DNA of 43,296 nt from a virus. The notes under the pieces were generated by a model. The model ran no database searches. It was not told the DNA's origin and was given only the letters and a program-made list of their open reading frames with translations. The stretch's first letter is position 1; each line of letters opens with the position of its first letter. Both the position numbers and the translations under genes were made by a program. Shown in pieces: positions 23,532 through 32,329 of the stretch. Location: IMG/VR virus record IMGVR_UViG_3300008050_003461, positions 1 through 43,296 of that record; one strand, written 5' to 3'.

Positions 23532-24785
23532 TTAAGAAATATGATTGTCTCGTTTATTTTTCATGGTACGACCAAGTGTTGACATATATGATTGCATCGA
23601 TTTGGTCATATCCACTAATTCTTCTTTATCTCCATCAAAATCAAAACTGGAAGAGCCTTCTGGTGGAAAATAACTTTCTTTTATAATATTCAATTTATCT
23701 TGGAATTGCTCTTCACTATCAAATTCTATACCTTCTGATAATGTTCTTAGTTTCTCGACTTCGATATCAGACAATCCACTTGAACACTCTGTAAATGCTT
23801 CTTCACATTTACTGCCAAGAACATCTTTTCTTAAATTAATATTGTTTCTAATTTCATTATCTAGTCGTTCTCCTAATTCTTCTATCTTGCTTTCATAATC
23901 ACCAAGAATGTCATATTTTTCATCCGGAATATCAACATAGTTGGATTCAAACAATCCTTTAAGTCCAACTAAGAAATTCTCTGCTACATCCGCACGAATA
24001 CCGTTTTCGATTTCAAGTTTGTTTTCTTTCATCCACTGTTCAGCAACATATCCTAAATAATCGTCTAATTGTTCTGCTAAATCGGACGAAACTGTCTTGA
24101 TACCTTCTTCAAGTTTAATTTTATATACTTCTTTAATTTCTGCTTCAATAACATTAACTCTTTCATTAATAGCAGTTTCAAAAATAACTGTTGCCTTATC
24201 CTTAAACTCTTCTGATAATTCTTCACCTTGAAACATAACTTCGATATGCTCTTTCGCGGGAATTACCAACTTAGGGTCTTTTTTACCCTTTGCTTTTCCT
24301 TTGATGCCAGCCTTGTTCTTACCAACTTTACCTTCTGTACCTTTATCAGTGTCAATCTTTGCACCCTTGCCGGTTGCATCTTTATATAGATTAGGGTCTT
24401 CCTCTGATTTGGTGTCAAGAGTTTTTGTTTCAGAACCTTCTTTTACTTCATCGTCATCATCGTCATCATCACCATTCTTACCATTCTTACCATTCTTACC
24501 GTTCTTTTTCTTCAACCAAGGAGGTAGTTCGCCCTCATCGACTTCTTCTTCTTCATCGTCATCATCGTCATCATCGTCTTCGTCTTCATCAGAATCTTCT
24601 TTTACTTCCTCTTCATCATCTTCATCTTCATCATCGTCATCGTCATCTTCTAAGATGGTTTCAAGGTCAAAATCTTCTAAATCATAATTATCCTCAATAA
24701 CCTCTTCGGTTTTGATATCATTTTCTTCAAGCAATTCTCCGGCGAGAATTCTTCGTGCTGTTTCAACTGGGTCAATATGTTCCAT
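23532..24785 (-). CDS. gp22: Prohead core scaffolding protein gp22, with long acidic insertion
   Basis: A 417-residue protein, half as long again as T4 gp22 (269). The conserved scaffold part is the C-terminal 250 residues: FKDKATVIFETAINERV, YLGYVAEQWMKENKLEIENG and AENFLVGLKGLFESNYVDIP are characteristic helical segments of gp22 that fill the prohead and are later degraded by gp21. Residues about 40-130 instead form runs of Asp and Glu broken by PPWLKKKNGKNGKNGKNG, a 9-base DNA repeat. Such a long acidic tract is not in T4 gp22. A late promoter immediately precedes the gene. Confidence 0.93.
   Translation of the reverse strand: MEHIDPVETARRILAGELLEENDIKTEEVIEDNYDLEDFDLETILEDDDDDDEDEDDEEEVKEDSDEDEDDDDDDDDEEEEVDEGELPPWLKKKNGKNGKNGKNGDDDDDDDEVKEGSETKTLDTKSEEDPNLYKDATGKGAKIDTDKGTEGKVGKNKAGIKGKAKGKKDPKLVIPAKEHIEVMFQGEELSEEFKDKATVIFETAINERVNVIEAEIKEVYKIKLEEGIKTVSSDLAEQLDDYLGYVAEQWMKENKLEIENGIRADVAENFLVGLKGLFESNYVDIPDEKYDILGDYESKIEELGERLDNEIRNNINLRKDVLGSKCEEAFTECSSGLSDIEVEKLRTLSEGIEFDSEEQFQDKLNIIKESYFPPEGSSSFDFDGDKEELVDMTKSMQSYMSTLGRTMKNKRDNHIS
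24471..24506. repeat. Tandem 9-base repeat inside gene 22
   Basis: Four copies of accattctt (the last reads accgttctt) run without gap and encode repeated Lys-Asn-Gly in gp22. Flanking trinucleotide-like tcatcg runs encode the acidic tract. Both kinds of tract may change length by slippage. Confidence 0.85.
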
Positions 24786-24824
24786 TGATGGTACTCCTTG
24801 ATGGTAATTTATACTTACTTTCTT

Positions 24825-24858
24825 ATATTATTTATACATTTTGTATTTTTAGGATAAA
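24825..24858. repeat. 34-base promoter cassette, copy 1 (gp21 end / gp22 leader)
   Basis: The plus-strand run atattatttatacatttt is identical to the copy at 30606, and the following ttttaggataaa matches as well, with only a short variable stretch between. On the minus strand it contains TATAAATA and overlaps the gp21 stop. Confidence 0.75.
24829..24836 (-). promoter_or_regulatory. T4-type late promoter for gene 22 (TATAAATA)
   Basis: A perfect late box TATAAATA, followed by ATAT, lies 44 bases before the gp22 ATG and overlaps the gp21 stop. It would be read by gp55-containing RNA polymerase. Confidence 0.75.
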
Positions 24859-25494
24859 ATCTTCAAATATACTCAACGTATTTGTTTCCATATCTTTTCT
24901 TGATATGGTTTTGATTATTTGTTGATATTGCTCTATTTGTTTCTGTTCCAATACTCCATTATTCCAAATCCATTCTGAACCTTCCATAATACCGTTCACA
25001 AATGCATTTGGAGCAGATGGGTCTGCCACTATATCTACAGCAGCCAGCATAAAATCACTTTGTACTTCATTGATTCCTTCTTTATTTGCTTTTAACGAAC
25101 CCATCCCTCTTGATGATACACCTAATTTTGCACCTTCATCTATAAGGTTTTTGGCAATCTTACCCATAGGTGTATCCATAATTTTAGCCTTACCTATAAT
25201 ATCTCGACCCTCAACATGTAAAGATTTGATAATATGAGAAACCCTATCAAGATTTACTGTTGGTCCTTGCGGGTGATTTAATTCTCCCATTGCTCTATTT
25301 TTGTTCACATAACCTTCATTATATCTTTTTACTTCATTCTCTAAAATAGCCTTAGGATACATTCTACCATTTCTATTTTTAATATCAGATTGCATAAAGA
25401 CACCTTCAATATAATAAGTTTTCTTTTTATTATCTTCTTTACTTGTTTCAATTAAATATTGAACATCTTCTGTCATTTCTGTTATCAGTTTCAT
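24832..25494 (-). CDS. gp21: Prohead protease gp21
   Basis: A 220-residue serine protease close to T4 gp21 (212). The catalytic triad is visible: His74 in GELNHPQGP, the Ser of GVSSRGMG (127 or 128) and Asp158 in VADPSAPNAF. IEGVFMQSDIKNRNGRMYP near the start is the usual N-terminal strand pair. It cuts gp22, gp23 and core proteins after (L/I)-x-E during head maturation. The ATG at 25494 directly follows a TAA belonging to a frameshifted continuation of the previous gene. Its last codons form part of the gene 22 promoter cassette. Confidence 0.96.
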   Translation of the reverse strand: MKLITEMTEDVQYLIETSKEDNKKKTYYIEGVFMQSDIKNRNGRMYPKAILENEVKRYNEGYVNKNRAMGELNHPQGPTVNLDRVSHIIKSLHVEGRDIIGKAKIMDTPMGKIAKNLIDEGAKLGVSSRGMGSLKANKEGINEVQSDFMLAAVDIVADPSAPNAFVNGIMEGSEWIWNNGVLEQKQIEQYQQIIKTISRKDMETNTLSIFEDFILKIQNV

Positions 25495-25907
25495 TTATTC
25501 TACCCCAAGACTATTTTTTGACTTTTCTAATTTACGGTCTCTTTGTTTACGAAGTCTATCGTCTATCTTTTTTTTTTATCCTCATCAACATTTTTACCTT
25601 TGACCTTCTTGTTAATGACTTTCCTTCTATTTTTTAGATAATCATCAGATTCATCCGAATCTCCATCATTATCAATATCAGCATCGCCTTTGCCTACTGG
25701 GTCAAGGGTTTCACCAGAATCATCTTCTGAGTCATTGTCTTTATCTGTTACTTTTGCTTTCTTTGCTTCAAATACACTAGGAGAAATTTCTTTATATTTG
25801 TTTTCCATTACTTCTACCATTTTGGCAAATAGCAATTGCTCCGTAATTTCCTTTGCTTTAATCAAGTCTCCTCGACTCAAAAACTTAATAATATCATTTG
25901 AAATCAT
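25495..25907 (-). CDS. gp67: Prohead core protein (gp67-like), apparently interrupted by a frameshift at an A10 run
   Basis: The first frame (ATG at 25907, AAGGA upstream) gives 114 residues and a TAG at 25565-25563. The N-terminus IIKFLSRGDLIKAKEITEQL and the following acidic stretch resemble T4 gp67: a short helical unit N-D-L-x-x-A-R-K, then SVFEAKK and a Glu/Asp-rich tail. Ten A residues (25577-25568) stand just before the stop. If one A is read twice (-1 frame), translation continues for about 24 residues, KIDDRLRKQRDRKLEKSKNS then LGVE, and stops at 25497-25495, one base before the gp21 ATG. That exact fit suggests programmed slippage or a one-base homopolymer error; I cannot tell which. 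Confidence 0.72.
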
Positions 25908-26505
25908 CTTTATTTTCCTTTGCAAAATTTAATACATTATCATACACTTCTTGTGACTCAAATATATTATTTTCCATACTTGTTCTATTATTATTATGTA
26001 GGGAATTATGAAGTCTAACTAGAAGAAATGCAGAATCTTCGTCTAAAACCACAATATTTCCGTCTCTCAACATCACTTCCTTTTCTATTCCACTACTAGT
26101 AACACTATCAAGAATACTATGAAAATCAACATCTTCTCGTACTGCTTTCATGTCCTTAGATAAATGTGAGACCAACTCGTTTGTATCCTTATCAAGACCA
26201 CTAATACTGACTGTATCATTTTTTATATGAAATTTCTTTTTCTCAACTCCCATTTTGGTAATTGCTGATACAAACTTCTTTGCAGCAGAAGAATTTTTAA
26301 AATGATAATTGCTTGGTTTAATACTTTCTTTTACTACATCATCAGTAGATTCAACATATTTCATAGAATCAAAAGAAACCTCATCCCTTTTTGTTTGAAG
26401 TTGTGTATCAATTTTATCGATAACACCTGACCTAAATGCGTTCTGAAAGGTATCCATATTTTTCTTTAATGCTGCATCTAGCATTTTGTTTACATAATCG
26501 TTCAT
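25894..26505 (-). CDS. Prohead core-type protein, gp68 position
   Basis: A 203-residue protein between gp20 and the gp67-like gene, where T4 has 67 and 68. Its start, DAALKKNMDTFQNAFRSGVI then DKIDTQLQTKRDEVSF, has the short helical 'A-F-x-x-x-V/I-x-x-K-I-D' pattern of prohead core proteins. The middle has SSAAKKFVSAITKMGVEKKK; the end is acidic with a NNNR-rich linker. It shares one base with the gp20 stop (TAATG). A core or capsid-associated role is inferred from place and pattern; a direct family match is not clear. Confidence 0.62.
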   Translation of the reverse strand: MNDYVNKMLDAALKKNMDTFQNAFRSGVIDKIDTQLQTKRDEVSFDSMKYVESTDDVVKESIKPSNYHFKNSSAAKKFVSAITKMGVEKKKFHIKNDTVSISGLDKDTNELVSHLSKDMKAVREDVDFHSILDSVTSSGIEKEVMLRDGNIVVLDEDSAFLLVRLHNSLHNNNRTSMENNIFESQEVYDNVLNFAKENKDDFK

Positions 26506-28070
26506 TAGTAATCTTCTCCTTTGTTGTCCCCTTCATCGTCTCCATCATCAATTTTTCCTTCTTGGGTTTCTTTTTTAATTTGATTATTAATTTCTTTTAT
26601 ATCTTGTTCTGATTGACCTAATACATTCTTTCTGACATACTCAATAGAATAATATTTACCAATATACTCATCTAAATCTCTAAGTATCTCCATCCTCTCT
26701 CTCATAATCTCACTTTCTTTTAATTCTGTGAAATATGAATCTTTCTTATATACAAAAGAAATATCTTTATAAACAGAAAGCCAATCTTCTTCTTTAATAA
26801 TTCCTTTCAGAATCAATTGAACTTTCAGTAATTGTAAGAACAAATCGGAAAATCTTCCTCGTAAACGGTCAATCCACTTATAAAATTTTACTTCATCTCT
26901 AGTGATTTCTGCGGAACGACCCATATTAAATCCTGTATCAGTTTCAATTCTCGAAACTGGAACATTCAATGCACGATAAAGTTTCTTTACAAGATAATTA
27001 ACATCTTCCATTTCACCAAGATTTTGACCACCGTCAAGAGTGGTAATCTCTGTTCCTCTACCACCTTCTCTTCGTGGAAGCCAAAAATCTTCAAGCATGG
27101 ACATATGTCGTCTACCATCAGAAATTTCACCCGTGCTTGCATTATATTCTATTTTATTTTTATATCGATTCATAATATCTCTAAGATATTGTTCTGCTTT
27201 TTGTTTTGGTAAATTACCAACATCGATATAAAATATTCTTCTCTCTGGTGCCCTAGATATTCTGTAAATTACAACAGCATCTTCAATTTGTCTTAGCATA
27301 TTTAACGGTCTAATTGCTTTCTGTAAATAACCAACAACTCTTTTTGTTCCACTATCCACAACACCCGAATGAACATAACAAATAGAATCGGGTGCAATTT
27401 TTAATCCGGATTGTGTGGTTGGGGTCATTGTGTTTTGGTCGGTGTCAATATAAAGGAAAAACTCTTCTACACTTTTGACAACAGGAACTATCACACCATC
27501 CTTATTCATATTTTCCTTTTCGACCTTCTTAATTTTTTGTATCTTTATGGGGTCAATAGGACGAAGTTCGGTTATTCCCTTTTTTGGATTTTTATCATCA
27601 ACCATAATATGATAATATAATTTACTATCTACATACCACCTTCGGAATATATCAGTACCTTTATTTTTAAAATTGAGAATACCCATAATATTATCAAATT
27701 CTACTTCTATTTTTGATTTAATAGAATCTGATATTCCTTTAACACTATCCAAATTAATTTCTACTGGTTTATTATCATCGTCTATAACAATAGAATCATT
27801 TATGATATCTGTTAATGCCATATCAACTTCTGGAAACAATGCCATAGAACGAAATCTTCTGATGAGGTCATTCTCGTTTTTGATTTCTCCAGAAAAATCA
27901 ACATATGTACCAAAAAGACCCCCACCACCTGGAATTTCAAAACTTCCATCGTAACTATCAGGAGCAACAAAAGATTTAGCATTTTTATTCCTCTCTATTT
28001 CAGAGGAAGTGGGTCTTGGGGATTCTTTTCCCTTTTTACCGATAGTAAAACCAAAGAGGTCAATAGGCAT
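26505..28070 (-). CDS. gp20: Portal vertex protein gp20
   Basis: A 521-residue portal protein (T4 gp20, 524). The region DLIRRFRSMALFPEVDMALT, the repeated RPIDPIKIQKIKKV and the GYLQKAIRPLNMLRQIEDA segment are hallmarks of T4-type portals, with SAEITRDEVKFYKWIDRLR near the C-terminal crown. Twelve copies form the ring at the head vertex through which DNA is packed by gp17 and which starts prohead assembly. The C-terminus is acidic. It overlaps the next gene by one base; a perfect palindrome lies just before its start. Confidence 0.96.
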   Translation of the reverse strand: MPIDLFGFTIGKKGKESPRPTSSEIERNKNAKSFVAPDSYDGSFEIPGGGGLFGTYVDFSGEIKNENDLIRRFRSMALFPEVDMALTDIINDSIVIDDDNKPVEINLDSVKGISDSIKSKIEVEFDNIMGILNFKNKGTDIFRRWYVDSKLYYHIMVDDKNPKKGITELRPIDPIKIQKIKKVEKENMNKDGVIVPVVKSVEEFFLYIDTDQNTMTPTTQSGLKIAPDSICYVHSGVVDSGTKRVVGYLQKAIRPLNMLRQIEDAVVIYRISRAPERRIFYIDVGNLPKQKAEQYLRDIMNRYKNKIEYNASTGEISDGRRHMSMLEDFWLPRREGGRGTEITTLDGGQNLGEMEDVNYLVKKLYRALNVPVSRIETDTGFNMGRSAEITRDEVKFYKWIDRLRGRFSDLFLQLLKVQLILKGIIKEEDWLSVYKDISFVYKKDSYFTELKESEIMRERMEILRDLDEYIGKYYSIEYVRKNVLGQSEQDIKEINNQIKKETQEGKIDDGDDEGDNKGEDY

Positions 28071-28087
28071 AATATAATTCCTTTCGT

Positions 28088-28107
28088 GTTGATTTTATAA
28101 AATCAAC
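28088..28107. repeat. 20-base perfect palindrome between genes 19 and 20
   Basis: GTTGATTTTATAAAATCAAC is palindromic and lies between the gp19 stop and the gp20 start. On the plus strand a short T-run follows, on the minus strand it does not, so a terminator for the minus-strand genes is not convincing. It could be a protein site or RNA-processing hairpin. Confidence 0.45.
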
Positions 28108-28112
28108 TTTTA

Positions 28113-28622
28113 TTATACACCGCCGCCAGTCCAATAATCATAATGTAATGTTACTGTAAATTCGGCAATGGTGTCCACTGTTTCATAATTCATATCGATT
28201 GTTCCAACTTCAGTTGGAAATACATTAATAAAAGTATATGTACCGTTTTCATGGTCTGTTCCATCTGGTTTAATTGCGGTTACATTCCACTCCTGTCCCA
28301 ATTGAACGTCTTGCGTAATTTCAACATGGTCATTAAGTGTATTCATCCATTTATTGAATGCAGACCGAATTGGAAAACCATCAGATGCAAGAACGGTCAC
28401 TGTCCATTCTGTAAAAGTTCTATCGCCTGGTCTTTTAATTTTTCTACCCTTATATGGAACTTCAACAACTCCTAATGTTGAAGCAGGTAGTGTTGCTGCT
28501 TTAATGAAAAAATCTACCTGTTCAGTCGTAGCACCACCCGAAGGAAAATTACCTTCTACTCTGAATAGTGTTGGTCTTACGCCTTGACCGAATTGTTGTG
28601 CAAACTCTGAAATATTAGCCAT
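28113..28622 (-). CDS. gp19: Tail tube protein gp19
   Basis: A 169-residue tail tube subunit, like T4 gp19 (163). PTLFRVEGNFPSG at the start, DFFIKAATLPASTLGVVEVP (about 37-56), and IDMNYETVDTIAEFTVTLHY near the end match the T4-type tube proteins, which share a beta-barrel with gp3 and gp54. Hexamers stack to form the tube inside the sheath. It has an AGGAG site and a TATACATA late box just upstream, so it may also be made from its own promoter in addition to read-through from gene 18. Confidence 0.95.
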   Translation of the reverse strand: MANISEFAQQFGQGVRPTLFRVEGNFPSGGATTEQVDFFIKAATLPASTLGVVEVPYKGRKIKRPGDRTFTEWTVTVLASDGFPIRSAFNKWMNTLNDHVEITQDVQLGQEWNVTAIKPDGTDHENGTYTFINVFPTEVGTIDMNYETVDTIAEFTVTLHYDYWTGGGV

Positions 28623-28650
28623 GAAATGTTTCTCCTAGTGTTTTATATAC

Positions 28651-28658
28651 TATGTATA
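28651..28658 (-). promoter_or_regulatory. Late-promoter-like box before gene 19 (TATACATAGTAT)
   Basis: TATACATA, followed by GTAT, lies 29 bases before the gp19 ATG and just after the gp18 stop. It fits the TATA(A/C)ATANTAT form found before genes 3, 13, 18 and 22. Confidence 0.5.
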
Positions 28659-28662
28659 TCTC

Positions 28663-30534
28663 TTATGTTATGATTTCGTTAAAAATTGCATCGCTTCTTA
28701 ATACTGTGAAGTTAAGTTGAATATAATTGATTGATTTTGCTGGTTTGATGAAAATATCAGCAATAAATTCATTATTATCAATCACCTGACCAGTATTATT
28801 GGACTCATCACATACAACCCTAAAATCAGTAATACCTCTTTGAGATTGTACTCTTCGTAAATATGGATTTACTGTACTAACAAATGACCTTCTTGTGAAC
28901 GCATCATTAAATTCAAAGAGATTATATTTTGCAGCAGTTGCAATTGCTTTTTCTAAATGAATCATCAGCCGCCTGACATTAATTCTATCAAGTGCAGTTG
29001 CTCGTCTTTGCATTGTCTTATCACCAAACAATACTGTTCCATCACCAGGGAAAGTTGTAACAGGGTTAATACCTGCTGAATACAATTCGTCTCGTTCTGC
29101 TTTAGTTGGATTTAGTGATAGTTTTACTACGCCTTGAATCTTTCCTCGATTGAATCCCGCAGGAGAGAACCAAGGGTCTGTTGTATTTTCTGTACGAACA
29201 ACAAGTCCTGCAATATCTGGATTTAGAGGAACCCAACGATTTGTATCATTATAGGTATCGTAAGTATATTTCCAACCACTATCCATTACGGCATAAGAAC
29301 TTGAAACACTCAAAGTATTATTTCTATAATTTACAACACTTGTAGGACCTGAATACCCACCCAACGATGAATCATAAGAAACATCATTATATTCGTCACC
29401 TGCTGGGGAAGAAGGTGGTGAAAGGAATGCAACACAATCTTTTCGGTGTTCTGCAATATCAACAAGGTGTCTTGAAATTAGTTCGTTTCCTGCACCTGCA
29501 ATCAAAAGGTCAACATCCACAAATTCGGGGTCTCTAAAATGCTTATTCCATGCTTCGATTACACTGTACACATTTGGATTGTCTGCCGAAGTTGCAATTG
29601 CATCTGTTGCTGTACCTTCATACGGCCAAGTAACACCTGAACCAGAACCTGATGAAAACCTCCAAGATGGGGTTTCTGTAAAATTCGTACCTCTACCAAA
29701 ATAAGAGCCAAACGGTCCTGATTCTGTTGTTGTCGCCATCACACCATGTTCTTTTATCGGTCCTGATGTCTCTGATGTCCAACTTGGGTCACCTGTAGTA
29801 CCTGCATGCCAAATACTTCTGTTTGTACTTGCTTCGATATGAATATATGAAGAATTATTATTAATAACATCTTTATAATATAAACTTTGTCCTACTGTGT
29901 CACTAACACCTTTCCATCTGGAAAGACCTTGCCACTTTTCAAGAACATCACCAGATGCACCAAAATAACCCAAAGTATCAATAACAGCAATGTGACATTC
30001 GTCCAGTGTGCTGCCTGGTATACCCGTTTGTAAAACACCACCAAGATTACTTTCATATACCGCTTGTGTGGTTGTTGGAGCATAGGTAAATATTGATTCT
30101 CCTTGTGAAGTCAAAGGCTCTGTTTGTCCGTTATTCCATGTAAGAAGTCGTAGTGAGTTTCCTTTTGTTCCGGGACTTGTAGATGATAATCTTGCAGAAG
30201 TTGCACCACTCAAAACATAGGCAGATGTTGCACCTGAATATGCACTTGTACCAGGATTTCCTGCTATTCTGCTTTCGTCTACTCTAACTACTTTTAATTT
30301 GTCTCCATATTTCAAAAAGTTTGAAGCACAAAACCAATCAACACCTCGTTCATCTGGACTTGGTGGACCAAAAACTGCGTGAAGTTCTTTCTCGCTACTA
30401 ATTTGTACTACCGTATCAATCGGTCCCCAATCAAACCTACCAACAAATGCTGCTGTTGTGTTTGATGTAGAGGGAATAATTGCACTCAAGTCTTTTTCGA
30501 CTACTCTTACTGCTGGGCTAACACTAAATGGCAT
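28663..30534 (-). CDS. gp18: Tail sheath protein gp18
   Basis: About 623 residues (T4 gp18, 659) from the ATG at 30534, which has AAGGAG upstream; an 11-residue extension to 30567 lacks such a site. MPFSVSPAVRVVEKDLSAII and TTAAFVGRFDWGPI are the conserved N-terminus of contractile sheath proteins, and RTENTTDPWFSPAGFNRGKI, DGTVLFGDKTMQRRATAL and RINVRRLMIHLEKAI are typical of the conserved C-terminal half. The middle is the variable surface domain. It forms the contractile tail sheath. A perfect late box precedes it by 76 bases. Confidence 0.96.
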   Translation of the reverse strand: MPFSVSPAVRVVEKDLSAIIPSTSNTTAAFVGRFDWGPIDTVVQISSEKELHAVFGPPSPDERGVDWFCASNFLKYGDKLKVVRVDESRIAGNPGTSAYSGATSAYVLSGATSARLSSTSPGTKGNSLRLLTWNNGQTEPLTSQGESIFTYAPTTTQAVYESNLGGVLQTGIPGSTLDECHIAVIDTLGYFGASGDVLEKWQGLSRWKGVSDTVGQSLYYKDVINNNSSYIHIEASTNRSIWHAGTTGDPSWTSETSGPIKEHGVMATTTESGPFGSYFGRGTNFTETPSWRFSSGSGSGVTWPYEGTATDAIATSADNPNVYSVIEAWNKHFRDPEFVDVDLLIAGAGNELISRHLVDIAEHRKDCVAFLSPPSSPAGDEYNDVSYDSSLGGYSGPTSVVNYRNNTLSVSSSYAVMDSGWKYTYDTYNDTNRWVPLNPDIAGLVVRTENTTDPWFSPAGFNRGKIQGVVKLSLNPTKAERDELYSAGINPVTTFPGDGTVLFGDKTMQRRATALDRINVRRLMIHLEKAIATAAKYNLFEFNDAFTRRSFVSTVNPYLRRVQSQRGITDFRVVCDESNNTGQVIDNNEFIADIFIKPAKSINYIQLNFTVLRSDAIFNEIIT

Positions 30535-30605
30535 ATGATTCTCCTTGTGTCTCTTATAAATATACACCTGTGCTGGTGTAATAGGTTCTAATTATATTAT
30601 CTCTG

Positions 30606-30638
30606 ATATTATTTATACATTTTCACTTTTAGGATAAA
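30606..30638. repeat. 34-base promoter cassette, copy 2 (gene 17-18 spacer)
   Basis: Almost identical to the stretch at 24825-24858, with one gap and a few changes in the middle. Here the whole cassette is noncoding, whereas in copy 1 the part matching ttttaggataaa encodes the end of gp21. Confidence 0.75.
30610..30617 (-). promoter_or_regulatory. T4-type late promoter for gene 18 (TATAAATA)
   Basis: A perfect TATAAATA, followed by ATAT, in the 109-base spacer between genes 17 and 18, with the same flanks as the gene 22 promoter. The spacer holds nothing else that I can identify. Confidence 0.75.
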
Positions 30639-30643
30639 TATAA

Positions 30644-32329
30644 TTACCATCCATTTTGTATCGAAGAATCTCTATGTCCTTCACTGTACCATCTATCTTC
30701 TCCATCCCATACACTCTCGTTTTCCTCACTTCCATTATTTATAAAACCAAACGGAGACATATCCTCTTCTAGTTTGGTAATTTTATCTTCGTAAATAGAT
30801 GTCCGTATATCAATATTTGTAAGATTCATAAAATATTCTTGCCTAGACAACCAAGAAAACAGAACTAGAGACATCACCAAATCGTCTGTATGTCCGTCAT
30901 CTGCTTCAAAAGAATTTCTTTTTGCAACAAAAGTTATGAGTTCGTTGATTGTGTCTGCATCTTCTACGATGAGTTTATCTTCCTCTAATAGACTTTTTAA
31001 GACGGAGCAACCTAATTTTTTAACATAAGAAGTAGTTTTTACCCCCAAAAAGGAACCACCCGAACCAAAACCACCACTCACAGTCTGTCCTTTTCGTCCT
31101 TTTATAGATACCTGTATCACATTGGCATATTCTAAATCGGTGTATAGAACATCTGCTACCTGACTACCAATATCATTGATTTCCACCAAACAATAAGATT
31201 CGTTATATTGTTCACATACTCTTTTTATTACTGTAGGGTAAACCATAGGGGAAATTATATTATTTCTATATTTTGCTACTACTTTATATGGCATAGAAGA
31301 AAAATCAATAATTGTAAATGCACTATAATCTAGTCCCTGTCCTCTTGAAGTATCAACACAACAAACATACATGTGGTCTTCTTGGGGTTCTTCATAAATA
31401 TCTAATCCTTCTTTGTGTGATATTATGGGTTTTACCCATGCAAGAGATTTTAGTTTGTACGAAGATATAAGGGTATGTTGTGAACCGATGAAATCACATT
31501 CAAATTCTGACTGAAACTGTTGTTCGTTGGTATTTGCAACTGTTTCTTCTCTCCACTTATCATCTCTACAAGGACCACCAGGATACATCGGAACCTGTCT
31601 CCAATGAACCTCAATAGGAATATATTCATTTTTTCCTTCTTGTCCTTCTTCTTTTGTTGCACCCCTCCAATAATGATAAAACATATTCAAACCGTTAGGG
31701 GTCGATACCATCAAAACTTTCGTTGACTGTCCTGATGTAATTGTTGGATATACAGAACTAAAAAACTCTTCTGCTACATTATTTGGGACATGGGCAAATT
31801 CATCAAGGAAAATACAATTGAACGAACCACCACGAATAGCACTTGCAGATGTTGAAGAAGCAATAATCTTAGAACCATTTTCTAATTTAATATTTCCTTT
31901 ATTCCATTCTACAATTCCTTGTTGTATCCATAATGGTAAATATTCATATGCGAGTTTCATTCTACTAAGAATTTCTCTTGCTGTTGCTTGTTTATTTGCA
32001 AGAACAGCAACCGTCATATCTTGATTGAATAAAATATAATGAAGAAGGTATGCAATTATAGTTGTACTTTTTCCAGATTGCCTCGGAAGTTTCGCAATAA
32101 CAAATCTATTATTATGTACTTTATCTACAATTTCTTCTTGAAAATCATAAAGATTAAATGGAACCAAACCCTCATCAAGAGAAACAACCTTAATATATTT
32201 TTTTATAAAATAAATAGGGTCCTTAGAACATTTGATATATTCTTTTACCTGTTCCTCGGTAAACTTAACAGCAATTCCTGCCGCTTTGAGATTTGAATTT
32301 CCTAAATATCCTTCTTTTTTCCTACTCAT
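30644..32329 (-). CDS. gp17: Terminase large subunit gp17
   Basis: About 561 residues from the ATG at 32329 (T4 gp17, 610); an upstream frame to 32356 would use poor starts and overlap more. The packaging ATPase has Walker A LPRQSGKST (81-89) and Walker B CIFLDEFAH (172-180), then SVYPTITSGQSTKVLMVSTP with the coupling motif. The nuclease half has CVDTSRGQGLDYSAF, LVEINDIGSQVADVL and DDGHTDDLVMSLVLF, which carry the acidic metal site that cuts concatemeric DNA. It docks on the gp20 portal and fills the head. It overlaps gp16 by eight bases. Confidence 0.97.
   Translation of the reverse strand: MSRKKEGYLGNSNLKAAGIAVKFTEEQVKEYIKCSKDPIYFIKKYIKVVSLDEGLVPFNLYDFQEEIVDKVHNNRFVIAKLPRQSGKSTTIIAYLLHYILFNQDMTVAVLANKQATAREILSRMKLAYEYLPLWIQQGIVEWNKGNIKLENGSKIIASSTSASAIRGGSFNCIFLDEFAHVPNNVAEEFFSSVYPTITSGQSTKVLMVSTPNGLNMFYHYWRGATKEEGQEGKNEYIPIEVHWRQVPMYPGGPCRDDKWREETVANTNEQQFQSEFECDFIGSQHTLISSYKLKSLAWVKPIISHKEGLDIYEEPQEDHMYVCCVDTSRGQGLDYSAFTIIDFSSMPYKVVAKYRNNIISPMVYPTVIKRVCEQYNESYCLVEINDIGSQVADVLYTDLEYANVIQVSIKGRKGQTVSGGFGSGGSFLGVKTTSYVKKLGCSVLKSLLEEDKLIVEDADTINELITFVAKRNSFEADDGHTDDLVMSLVLFSWLSRQEYFMNLTNIDIRTSIYEDKITKLEEDMSPFGFINNGSEENESVWDGEDRWYSEGHRDSSIQNGW

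Noticed and set aside
24449-24660. Direct repeats in gene 22 as a possible CRISPR array
   Set aside because: Units are only 3 or 9 bases, without unique spacers, and encode low-complexity protein.
24301-24687. Plus-strand 128-codon Ser-rich frame
   Set aside because: It is the mirror of the Asp/Glu codon runs of gp22; serine repeats arise from reading tcatcg in that frame.
30555-30562. TATAAATA on the plus strand in the gene 17-18 spacer
   Set aside because: No plus-strand gene follows it, and the region is AT-rich enough for a chance match.
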